A program made the translations under genes and the position numbers. From positions 62,001-126,000 of the forward strand of contig NZ_ARYN01000009.1 in assembly GCF_002094855.1 (NCBI RefSeq): DNA of 64,000 bases, given 5' to 3'. This document shows positions 55,665 to 61,885 of this stretch, one piece after another. Within the stretch, counting starts at the first letter, position 1, and every line of letters starts with the position of its first letter. Under the pieces are notes generated by a model. The model saw only the letters and a program-made list of their open reading frames with translations. It searched no databases and was not told the DNA's origin. The DNA is from Zunongwangia atlantica 22II14-10F7 (GTDB taxonomy: Bacteria > Bacteroidota > Bacteroidia > Flavobacteriales > Flavobacteriaceae).

Positions 55665-56156
55665 ATGAATAAGGAACAAGAAGATTCATTTTGGCGTGGT
55701 GTTGCTGGTCATAATGATGGCTCACTTGAAGGTCAAATGGGTTGGGATTCAAGTTGGGAAAAAAATAGAATTGAACAACAAGAACGTGATAGACATTACG
55801 AAAAAGAAAGAAGAATTCGAGAGCAAAAAGAAGCCGAAGCCAAAGCACAACAAGAAAGGGAAGCACAAATAAAAAGGCAGAAGGCAGCAAAAAAGCCGAA
55901 ACCAGCGGTAAAAAAACCGTCTGTAAAGACATCCACAAGTAATGGCTGGCAAAGTCTAATTGGTTTTGCTGGGTTTATTGTACCTGCTATTTACGTATTT
56001 AATCTGAATAGTGATAATACAGAAGGATTGATTCTAGGTGCTATTGTGGGGGTTATATGTGGCTATATTGCATATAAGCTTTATCAATTAATAATATTCA
56101 TTTTAATTGGTATAATCGCAGTTTATCTTTATACATTATACAAACAGAATAATTAG
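55665..56156 (+). CDS. Membrane protein with charged N-terminal coiled coil, 163 aa
   Basis: Residues about 30-90 are highly charged (runs of E, R, K, Q, A) and form a predicted coiled coil followed by a Lys/Pro linker. The C-terminal part has two or three hydrophobic segments (about 98-113, 122-140, 142-158). The coiled part would be cytoplasmic. It is the only plus-strand gene apart from the integrase. The function is unknown. Confidence 0.65.
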   Translation: MNKEQEDSFWRGVAGHNDGSLEGQMGWDSSWEKNRIEQQERDRHYEKERRIREQKEAEAKAQQEREAQIKRQKAAKKPKPAVKKPSVKTSTSNGWQSLIGFAGFIVPAIYVFNLNSDNTEGLILGAIVGVICGYIAYKLYQLIIFILIGIIAVYLYTLYKQNN

Positions 56157-56277
56157 ATTCTACTATAGCAAACTAAAAAACAATCAATAAAACCTATTAT
56201 TATCTATTCTTATGAGGGTAGAATGAATTATTAGGGGTAATGTGGTGGTGTTATATAGATTGAAGTAAGAAAGCTTC

Positions 56278-56427
56278 TTAGAAACGCTTAAAATGATTAA
56301 TAAACTTAGACTTCTTTTCCAGCTTCTTATTTGATTTGATAGTTTTGATAAGTAAAATGATGGCAAAGATTAAAATAATAATGCCAATTGTGAGGGCAAA
56401 GTAATAAATTGGGGTAACATCCTGCAT
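56278..56427 (-). CDS. Single-span membrane protein, 49 aa
   Basis: The frame runs from ATG at 56427 to TAA at 56278-56280. It begins MQDVTPIYYFALTIGIII, has one hydrophobic helix (about 8-28) and ends in a basic tail (KTIKSNKKLEKKSKFINHFKRF). A short N-out, basic C-tail protein of this kind could be a phage holin-like or membrane-acting protein, but that is a guess. It lies in a gap on the same strand as its neighbours. Confidence 0.55.
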   Translation of the reverse strand: MQDVTPIYYFALTIGIIILIFAIILLIKTIKSNKKLEKKSKFINHFKRF

Positions 56428-56442
56428 ATCATTAAGATTAAA

Positions 56443-56471
56443 AAAGAGAGCATTTGGGGTTTACTCTCTTT
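56443..56471 (-). terminator. Terminator-like hairpin upstream of the 49-residue gene
   Basis: An 8-bp stem (AAAGAGAG / CTCTCTTT) with a 13-base loop is followed on the minus strand by Ts. It could end a transcript coming from the recombinase region. Confidence 0.5.
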
Positions 56472-56598
56472 ATCTAACAATAAATTAACCAAGGTATATA
56501 AAATATGAAGCAATTTTTATCAAACCTAGTGTAATTAATTAGATAAAACATTAAACAAAATTATTTTATAATTAGTTTAACTCATGTTTAAAAAGCAA

Positions 56599-56636
56599 TG
56601 TGGGGGTGTACGTACCCCTACAATACCACCCCCACA
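56599..56636 (-). terminator. GC-rich hairpin, family copy
   Basis: A 10-bp perfect stem (TGTGGGGGTG / CACCCCCACA) around an 18-base loop is followed on the minus strand by TTGCTTTTT. It shares the TGTGGGGG arm with other hairpins of this element. Confidence 0.55.
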
Positions 56637-56760
56637 AGAATTTTGCGATTATCAAATTATCTCCTTTTAGCATTAAGATATTTGATAATAGCGATTAGAT
56701 AAATTATCACTACCCCAAATAGTGATATAGTAAAGATAATAAATTGATTTGAAATTATTT

Positions 56761-56781
56761 AGGGGTGTTTTCACCCTTTTT
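56761..56781 (+). terminator. Plus-strand terminator-like hairpin
   Basis: A 7-bp stem (AGGGGTG / CACCCTT) with a TTTT loop is followed by a short T-tract. It would end a plus-strand transcript from 56157 on, although no plus-strand gene is seen there other than the 163-residue one at 55665-56156. Confidence 0.4.
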
Positions 56782-56801
56782 GAGAATTATATATAAAAGC
56801 A

Positions 56802-56825
56802 ATGTGGGGGCATCACCCCCCACAT
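56802..56825 (-). terminator. GC-rich hairpin after serine recombinase
   Basis: A 9-bp stem (ATGTGGGGG / CCCCCACAT) with a 6-base loop lies about 62 bases beyond the recombinase stop, followed on the minus strand by TTGCTTTTAT. It may be its terminator. Confidence 0.6.
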
Positions 56826-56886
56826 CTAGTCAAATTAATCATTTATTAAATCACTTCAATAAACAATAACCGCAAATATACAATTA

Positions 56887-57480
56887 TTATTTATTCATAT
56901 ACTTCTTAACTTTCTGCACGGTGTTAAGACTAACACCACTTCGGCTGGCTGTATCTCTTAAGCTTTTCTTTTGCTTCAATAAGCTGATAACTTGGGGGTA
57001 TTTTGATAGAAATTCATCTTTATCTTCGGTACTACCCTTCTCACGCCCCTTATATGTTCCTTTCAATTTTGCCAGTGCAATACCTTCTTTTTGTCTAACT
57101 AACATTGTTTCACGCTCCATTTCGCTTATGTTAGCCAATACACTTATAATAAGCTTAAATGCTGGGTTGGGCTTATTCTTTACCCTACTTTCAATACCCA
57201 AATTATCAACCTTTACAATGACTTCTTTATTGTCAAATAATTGAAGGGTAGTTAATATATCTAACAGGTTACGCCCCAGCCTATCCACGGCATGAACGCT
57301 TATATAATCAATTTCACCAGCTTCAATGGCTTTTATTAGCATTCTACCTTGTCCACGTTTATTGAAGGGAATAGAACCGCTACAAACGTCTAAAAACAGG
57401 CGGTCATTGGGGTGTTCTTTTTTCAACTGTCTTTCATGTGATTGACTTGCTGTTGAAACCCTAATATATCTTGCTCTCAT
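56887..57480 (-). CDS. Serine recombinase (resolvase/invertase)
   Basis: From the ATG at 57480 the protein has 197 residues. YIRVSTASQSHERQ carries the nucleophilic Ser9 in the resolvase N-terminal domain. GRMLIKAIEAGEIDYISVHAVDRLGRN contains the catalytic Arg residues, followed by the long E helix (NISEMERETMLVRQKEGI). The C-terminal HTH (KKSLRDTASRSGVSLNTVQKV) binds the site. It could be a DNA invertase for phase-variable tail fibres or a resolvase; no inverted crossover sites were identified. A longer frame to 57504 is less likely. A GC-rich hairpin lies 16 bases upstream of the ATG. Confidence 0.88.
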   Translation of the reverse strand: MRARYIRVSTASQSHERQLKKEHPNDRLFLDVCSGSIPFNKRGQGRMLIKAIEAGEIDYISVHAVDRLGRNLLDILTTLQLFDNKEVIVKVDNLGIESRVKNKPNPAFKLIISVLANISEMERETMLVRQKEGIALAKLKGTYKGREKGSTEDKDEFLSKYPQVISLLKQKKSLRDTASRSGVSLNTVQKVKKYMNK

Positions 57481-57496
57481 AATAGTATATTTTAAA

Positions 57497-57521
57497 GCCC
57501 CCACCGTTGAAGTGTGAGGGC
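57497..57521 (-). other. GC-rich hairpin in the recombinase leader
   Basis: On the minus strand GCCCTCAC pairs with GTGGGGGC (one U-G pair) around a 9-base loop. The hairpin ends 16 bases before the recombinase ATG and about 14 bases after the stop of the upstream gene. The T-tract is poor, so it may act on translation or as a weak terminator. Confidence 0.6.
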
Positions 57522-57534
57522 ATGAAATTAATAA

Positions 57535-57858
57535 TTAAAATTTGTAACCGTCTATTTTTTCAATTCTTTCATCAATCACTTCTGCCAGTTGGTCAAAGTA
57601 GATATTGGTGAAGATTTCATCAACCTTTTCTTCAACCATATCAATCAACCTAACGGTGTAAGTATCGTTATAGGCAAGGGTAATAAATACCCATTTCTTA
57701 TAATGCCAGCCATTAACTTTTAATAGCAACCCACCATCATTGAAGTTAATCTTTTTACTAACACCCCAACTAAAATAAACACTTCCAGTTGATTGAAGTA
57801 ATTGAAGTGTTTCTTCAACATTAAAATTTCTTTCGATAAAGCTTTCTAAATTTTTCAT
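57535..57858 (-). CDS. Hypothetical protein, 107 aa
   Basis: The protein is soluble, with an N-terminal helix (SFIERNFNVEETLQLLQST), then VYFSWGVSKKINFNDGGLLLKVNGWHYKKWVFITLAYNDTYTVRLID, a beta-rich segment, and a helical C-terminus (YFDQLAEVIDERIEKIDGY). The pattern is compact and looks like a mobile-element protein of the Bacteroidetes, but I cannot name a family. It lies 54 bases upstream of the recombinase on the same strand. Confidence 0.65.
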   Translation of the reverse strand: MKNLESFIERNFNVEETLQLLQSTGSVYFSWGVSKKINFNDGGLLLKVNGWHYKKWVFITLAYNDTYTVRLIDMVEEKVDEIFTNIYFDQLAEVIDERIEKIDGYKF

Positions 57859-58209
57859 TTTTTAAATGATTTAATTAATAATGATTATTTGACTACTTCA
57901 AAGATAAGGCATTCTTTCCAATGTACCAAATTTAGGATAGGTTATTTTGATACATCTATAACATTAGTAAAAGCGTTGAATAATAGCCCTACAGATATAC
58001 CCCTGTTAGGGCATGACCTAAAAATGATACATTACTAATTTATTGCCCCATAACATCTGGGCTTCTGGTCTTATTGGTGGTTAAAATGTGGTGGTGAAAA
58101 AGTTGGTGAAGTGTGTGAGGGGAAATGTAAGGGAATATGTGGGGTGGCTCGTGTGTGAGGTTATAAAGGCGTTAAAACTAACAATTATAAAGAAAAATCC
58201 ATATTTAGG
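57859..58209. other. 351-base intergenic region
   Basis: It contains an imperfect GC-rich hairpin (57986-58012), TGATACAT twice (near 57949 and 58025), and a G-rich, C-poor stretch on the plus strand (about 58078-58160). No gene is visible. Confidence 0.5.
57986..58012 (-). terminator. Imperfect GC-rich hairpin
   Basis: GCCCTA-CAG pairs with CTG-TAGGGC with one bulge. On the minus strand TATTATT follows, so it may end the 58210 gene transcript 200 bases after its stop. Confidence 0.4.
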
Positions 58210-58719
58210 TTAACATATATAACCTTTTATCTTTAAAAATGGCAATATTGTAGTTATAAATATTGATACAACTAAAAAAATAAACAAAAACAATGTAATA
58301 CCTATAAAAGTGGTATCATTTTTAAAATCGTTTTTATATTTTTCTTCATTCCATTTGATTTTAGTTTGGTCAGTATCTAATAGAGTGCTAATATATGAGA
58401 CATCTATTTTACTAATTCGACTACCCTCAACACTTAAATAAACAGCAATCCAAATGAAAAGAAAACACGCAATACCCAATGTTATTAAATTCCAAATCTG
58501 TTGATAATCATCCATTGTGGTAAAGTCTATTTTTGAAATGAGAAATGATAAAAATGCAAAAATTGAAAGTAGCAACCATCTAAGAAAATTAAAGTTTTTT
58601 GTTACCCTCAATTTTTCTTGTTCATAAAGCTTACTAATTGCTAAATCCCTAGTACCCTCATATTTATTTAATTGTCTTTGTAAATATTCTATCTTTTCAT
58701 CCCTGCTTAAATTCTCCAT
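58210..58719 (-). CDS. Hypothetical membrane protein, 169 aa
   Basis: An N-terminal amphipathic coiled coil (residues about 3-40: RDEKIEYLQRQLNKYEGTR) is followed by three hydrophobic segments at about 45-65, 78-100 and 140-165. A polar loop lies between the second and third. It looks like a small membrane protein with a cytoplasmic coiled coil. Its start lies 9 bases after the stop of the 132-residue gene, so they form an operon. Confidence 0.65.
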   Translation of the reverse strand: MENLSRDEKIEYLQRQLNKYEGTRDLAISKLYEQEKLRVTKNFNFLRWLLLSIFAFLSFLISKIDFTTMDDYQQIWNLITLGIACFLFIWIAVYLSVEGSRISKIDVSYISTLLDTDQTKIKWNEEKYKNDFKNDTTFIGITLFLFIFLVVSIFITTILPFLKIKGYIC

Positions 58720-58728
58720 AAAAATGAT

Positions 58729-59127
58729 TTAAGTTAATAAATAAGTCAATAAAGCACCTAATAAAATACCTATTGTTGTACTTATAAAATTACTTATAAC
58801 TGGATGAGATTCTAACCAATGGATAAAACCTGAAGGATTAAGATTTTTTTGTTCTTGTTTAATAAACTTGTCTACCCCCATTATCATCGCCTTTCTGAAA
58901 TTATCCCCATCGGTATAAACGTGTTTTATTCTCACTCCGTCACTCGTATGTATTTTAGTAGTATCTCTATTCAATATACCGTACACCAGTAATTTATTGC
59001 AAATTTCATTAAGTTCTTTGTCATCATTAGTAAGCTTAAAGAATGATTTTGTTTCAACCATTTTTAAAATACCATCCACATTCTTTTTTTCTGAATAATT
59101 CTTACTAATCAATAGAACTTCTCTCAT
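58729..59127 (-). CDS. Hypothetical tail-anchored protein, 132 aa
   Basis: The soluble part is about 105 residues, lysine-rich (MREVLLISKNYSEKKN..., DGVRIKHVYTDGDNFRKAMIMGVDKFIKQEQ). A C-terminal hydrophobic segment (VISNFISTTIGILLGALLTYLLT) would anchor it. Its start lies 16 bases after a GC-rich hairpin, as the recombinase start does. It is followed by the 169-residue membrane protein. I do not recognise a family. Confidence 0.62.
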   Translation of the reverse strand: MREVLLISKNYSEKKNVDGILKMVETKSFFKLTNDDKELNEICNKLLVYGILNRDTTKIHTSDGVRIKHVYTDGDNFRKAMIMGVDKFIKQEQKNLNPSGFIHWLESHPVISNFISTTIGILLGALLTYLLT

Positions 59128-59143
59128 AATTTTTATTTAGTAG

Positions 59144-59169
59144 CCCCCATAACAATGAAGCTATGAGGG
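59144..59169 (-). other. GC-rich hairpin in the leader of the 132-residue gene
   Basis: On the minus strand CCCTCATAGC pairs with GTTATGGGGG (with U-G pairs) around TTCATT. The hairpin ends 16 bases before the ATG. It lacks a U-tract. Arms match the copy at 59547-59578. Confidence 0.62.
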
Positions 59170-59183
59170 TCTGGTTACATCAA

Positions 59184-59327
59184 TTATTTATCTTTAAACA
59201 AATGGTCAGCCAAATTTCTTCCCAACTGTTGTAGAAATGTCACCACTGGAATAATAATTAAATTTATAGCTGTAGTGATAATAAATAAATGTAATGGATT
59301 TTCAAGAATTTCTCTTAAGTCTTCCAT
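59184..59327 (-). CDS. Small membrane protein, 47 aa
   Basis: The frame runs from ATG at 59327 to TAA at 59184-59186. It has an acidic N-terminus (MEDLREILENP), one hydrophobic segment (LHLFIITTAINLIIIPVVTFLQQ) and a short basic-acidic tail (GRNLADHLFKDK). The preceding and following genes are on the same strand. A holin-like role in a phage-like region is possible but unsupported. Confidence 0.55.
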   Translation of the reverse strand: MEDLREILENPLHLFIITTAINLIIIPVVTFLQQLGRNLADHLFKDK

Positions 59328-59434
59328 TATAGTATGTATTAAAAACAGATTTGAAACCTGTTTAAATTAATAGTTGATCAGTTCCAATGTTTAATAATAC
59401 CCCTCAATTTGAGTTATATTATAATTGCACCTAA

Positions 59435-59487
59435 ATCAACGTTTTACAATTTCAAAATTATATATTTTATCAACGTTCTATAACTTC
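59435..59487. repeat. Direct repeat, two 19-base copies
   Basis: ATCAACGTTTTACAATTTC (59435-59453) and ATCAACGTTCTATAACTTC (59469-59487) differ at four positions and lie 34 bases apart. Each contains the palindrome AACGTT. They are in the spacer upstream of the 47-residue gene and could be regulator-binding sites. Confidence 0.45.
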
Positions 59488-59546
59488 CAATTCTTGTTAT
59501 TTATAAACAGGTAATGTTAATAACTGTTTGATTGTATATCAATTAA

Positions 59547-59578
59547 AAACCCCCACAACAATTAAGCTATGAGGGCTT
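59547..59578 (-). terminator. Terminator after DUF4468-like gene (GC-rich hairpin copy)
   Basis: On the minus strand CCCTCATAGC pairs with GTTGTGGGGG, extended by AAG/TTT, and TTTTTAATT follows. It lies 36 bases beyond the stop of the gene at 59614. Confidence 0.7.
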
Positions 59579-59613
59579 ACACCATTAGGTTAGGTTGTCG
59601 GTGCTATATTCTT

Positions 59614-60276
59614 TTACCAATCACTGGTACTGGTTGTGCTTACAGATTCCTTAATTGATAACATTGTAGCTTTTATGTTATCTTCAAGGCTATTGGTTAA
59701 ATCGGTGAAGATGGGTTTAGATAAATCTTTCATCTTTTGTCTTTTCTTTTTCCCCATCAATCCCTTCTTTAATAGATTATCCAGATAAGCATTATATACT
59801 TCAATCTTATCTTCTTTTACACCTGTAAAATCAATCATATCAAATATTAAATCAAATTGCCCTTCCATACTATATTGTGTGGCTTCTGCTGGTGGTATGA
59901 TATCAGATAAAGTATAAATGATTCTGTATTTATTTTCTTTTATATTAACTTCAATGGTATGGTTGAATTTATTGGTTATTGTTTCTGCAATGAATTTATT
60001 ATTGGGGTATAGTTCTTTTATATTATTCTTATAGGTTATAGAATTAATTCCCTTCACTATTATATTCCCCCCATCTTTATCATTCATTTGAATTACATCT
60101 TGTGCTGAATTATAATTTAATGCTATCCACTTATTGATATTCTCAAATATTTCATCTTTATTTTTTCCCTCGGCTTGAAATATCCCTGTGATTGATTTGG
60201 TTTGGTTGGTGTATTCTTGTGCATTAGCTGTTATGCTTGTTAGAATAAGGGTAATAATGGTAATTAGTTTTTTCAT
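59614..60276 (-). CDS. Secreted DUF4468-like protein
   Basis: The preferred ATG at 60276 gives a 220-residue protein with a Sec signal (MKKLITIITLILTSITANAQ). The mature part has NINKWIALNYNSAQDVIQMNDKDGGNIIVKGINSI and later KYRIIYTLSDIIPP, resembling DUF4468 domains found in Bacteroidetes secreted proteins. The C-terminal third is Lys/Ser/Thr-rich. A longer frame to 60306 is unlikely to be used. The function is unknown, and it is odd for a phage-like region to carry a secreted protein of this type; it could be a cargo gene. Confidence 0.62.
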   Translation of the reverse strand: MKKLITIITLILTSITANAQEYTNQTKSITGIFQAEGKNKDEIFENINKWIALNYNSAQDVIQMNDKDGGNIIVKGINSITYKNNIKELYPNNKFIAETITNKFNHTIEVNIKENKYRIIYTLSDIIPPAEATQYSMEGQFDLIFDMIDFTGVKEDKIEVYNAYLDNLLKKGLMGKKKRQKMKDLSKPIFTDLTNSLEDNIKATMLSIKESVSTTSTSDW

Positions 60277-60379
60277 TTCTTTATTTATTTCGGTTGAAGT
60301 TATCATATTTATATGAATTTATTTTACGGTTATCCGTAGTATGGTTTTTGGTGTGCCGTTATTGCTGGCATATAAGAAG

Positions 60380-60411
60380 AAACCCCCACAGTGTAGGGCT
60401 TGTGAGGGTTT
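60380..60411 (-). terminator. GC-rich hairpin terminator after the 111-residue gene
   Basis: On the minus strand AAACCCTCACA pairs with TGTGGGGGTTT around a 10-base loop, and TTTCTTCTT follows. It lies 10 bases beyond the stop at 60421. Confidence 0.65.
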
Positions 60412-60420
60412 ATAAACAAC

Positions 60421-60756
60421 TTAGTTCAATCTCGGACTAGAATAGTCAGGGTCTTTAACATCTTCTATTTCCTCATATGGTTCTAATGTTATATCGGTTC
60501 TTGAACCTTCTTTTTCCTGAACCAATTTTTCCTGATCACTTTTATATAAAAAATACTTATCACCAAATGTTACAATCAACAAACCACCATTAGGAATTGA
60601 AACTTCCCATTTAAGTATATTATTATCATTGCAAAATAGTTGCTTGCAATAAAATAAATTATCTTTCTTTAGCATTACTTCAAAAACCTCATTAACATTA
60701 TTACTATCTTGGGTTTTTAGGTATTGCCAGAATTTATAAATATAATATGTTTCCAT
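60421..60756 (-). CDS. Hypothetical protein, 111 aa
   Basis: The protein is soluble and acidic at its C-terminus (EPYEEIEDVKDPDYSSPRLN). An N-terminal aromatic segment (METYYIYKFWQYLKTQ) precedes a beta-rich middle. I do not recognise a family. It lies 16 bases downstream of the repeat-protein gene and is probably co-transcribed. Confidence 0.58.
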   Translation of the reverse strand: METYYIYKFWQYLKTQDSNNVNEVFEVMLKKDNLFYCKQLFCNDNNILKWEVSIPNGGLLIVTFGDKYFLYKSDQEKLVQEKEGSRTDITLEPYEEIEDVKDPDYSSPRLN

Positions 60757-60772
60757 TTAAATGTATATTTGA

Positions 60773-61192
60773 TTAGTTATATGAATATAGTTTATCTCTA
60801 TGCTTTTCAATAAATTCTTCAGATACAAATTGATGTACTTTAATATAGAACCAATTTACTTCATCCTTATGTTTTTCAATGAAGTCTTCAGATAAATTTT
60901 GATAGATGCTAATATTAATCCAATCTACCTTATCCATATGCTTTTCAATAAAATCTTCAGATAGGGTTTGATCTTTTGATATGAACCACCACAATACCTT
61001 ATTTTGATTTCTTTCAATACAGGCTTCAGATAAATTTTGGTGAATACTAATGTAACCCCAATTTACCTTATCCGCATACTTTTCAATGAAGTCTTCAGAT
61101 AGTTCATTATCCTTATAGAATGATTCTTTTTTAAATCCCAATTCAAATTGGTGTTCGTTCTCTGGTGTTATCCAACTCATTTTGTTTTTCAT
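60773..61192 (-). CDS. 23-residue tandem-repeat protein
   Basis: Four copies and a partial fifth of a 23-residue repeat make up most of this 139-residue protein. Each copy resembles LSEDFIEKHxDKVxWxxIxxxQ (for example LSEDFIEKHMDKVDWINIS). The repeat starts near residue 31 and runs to the end. Similar Leu-Ser-Glu-x-Phe-Ile repeats occur in large viruses and some bacterial mobile elements, where they form helical solenoids of unknown role. The N-terminal 30 residues (MSWITPENEHQF...) are unique. ATGs at 61192 and 61180 are both possible starts; the GTG further upstream is unlikely. A terminator lies upstream at 61599-61626, so this gene starts a new transcript. Confidence 0.7.
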   Translation of the reverse strand: MKNKMSWITPENEHQFELGFKKESFYKDNELSEDFIEKYADKVNWGYISIHQNLSEACIERNQNKVLWWFISKDQTLSEDFIEKHMDKVDWINISIYQNLSEDFIEKHKDEVNWFYIKVHQFVSEEFIEKHRDKLYSYN

Positions 61193-61673
61193 AAACACGT
61201 ATTATTTTAAATAGGTTATTCCCATTTAAAAGGTTAATAAAATAAATTTTTAATCTTAAGTAATTAATGATATTGCCTGTTACGTAAAGACAATGCAAAG
61301 ATAAAATCAAATTTATCATATATCCAAATAATTTTGATTTTTATTATTAATAAACTAATTAATGTGTCATTTATTTTATTTTAATTTAATTAAAATAAGT
61401 TTTAAGTTAATTAAATTGAATTTAATTTAATTAGATTAACAAACTAACTGTTAGGTATAAAACAATAGAATTACTGCTAATGATGAGTAATAGATGTATT
61501 TTAACGTTATTAGGATTGTTTATAAAAGAACTACTGATTGAAACATTTACTGAAAACTTAAAATTTAATTGAATTATCTTTAATTTATTTAAAACAAAAA
61601 AGGAACTCCATTTCTGAAGCTCCTTTAACAAAATATTTAATATTTAATAATTTATATCAATCTGTACGTTACG
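61193..61673. other. 481-base AT-rich intergenic region
   Basis: It contains the probable promoter region of the repeat-protein gene and a terminator (61599-61626). It also has very AT-rich palindromic DNA near 61375-61440 (repeats of TTTAATTTAATTA) and a GTTACGT motif near 61278. No protein gene is convincing here. Confidence 0.5.
61599..61626 (-). terminator. Intrinsic terminator downstream of the tape-measure cluster
   Basis: On the minus strand AAAGGAGCTTC pairs with GGAGTTCCTTT (two U-G pairs) around AGAAAT, and six Ts follow. It lies 260 bases beyond the tape-measure stop and 48 bases beyond the small frame at 61674. Confidence 0.75.
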
Positions 61674-61820
61674 TTAAAATAAATTTTTCGCAACTGTTGA
61701 CACCATCTCATTTTTCACAGTTTCTTTGTCGTCAAGTTGAGAATAATGTCTATTTTGACTTGACGTCTGCTTAATCCTACTCTTTTTCGAATTAAACAAT
61801 TTAAAATAATTAATTATCAT
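61674..61820 (-). CDS. Small polar protein, 48 aa
   Basis: The frame runs from ATG at 61820 to TAA at 61674-61676 and begins MIINYFKLFNSKKSRIK. It is polar and basic with no membrane helix. It lies between the tape-measure stop and the terminator, on the same strand, which supports it. An inverted repeat CGTCAAGT/ACTTGACG (61730-61765) lies inside it. The family is unknown, and this is a tentative call. Confidence 0.4.
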   Translation of the reverse strand: MIINYFKLFNSKKSRIKQTSSQNRHYSQLDDKETVKNEMVSTVAKNLF

Positions 61821-61885
61821 AAAGAATTAATTTAGTTATAAAGATAATTTTTTTAACGGACTTCTCATATATTAATAATAACTTT

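Larger units (their letters stand above)
56428..56886. other. 459-base intergenic region with several hairpins, no clear gene
   Basis: It holds a minus-strand terminator hairpin (56443-56471), GC-rich hairpins at 56599-56636 and 56802-56825 and a plus-strand terminator-like hairpin at 56761-56781. A hydrophobic minus-strand frame of about 33 codons (56660-56757) has no start codon. No gene is accepted. Confidence 0.55.

Noticed and set aside
56660-56757. Hydrophobic minus-strand frame of about 33 codons
   Set aside because: It has no ATG, GTG or TTG start and a stop immediately precedes it.
61431-61631. 66-codon minus-strand frame starting inside a terminator hairpin
   Set aside because: Its start lies in the stem of the terminator at 61599-61626, and codon use is AT-driven and unlike neighbouring genes; I see no support for a gene.
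61730-61765. Inverted repeat CGTCAAGT / ACTTGACG as a regulatory site
   Set aside because: It lies within a possible small coding frame and in no promoter context, so I could not separate it from chance; recorded only in that gene's entry.
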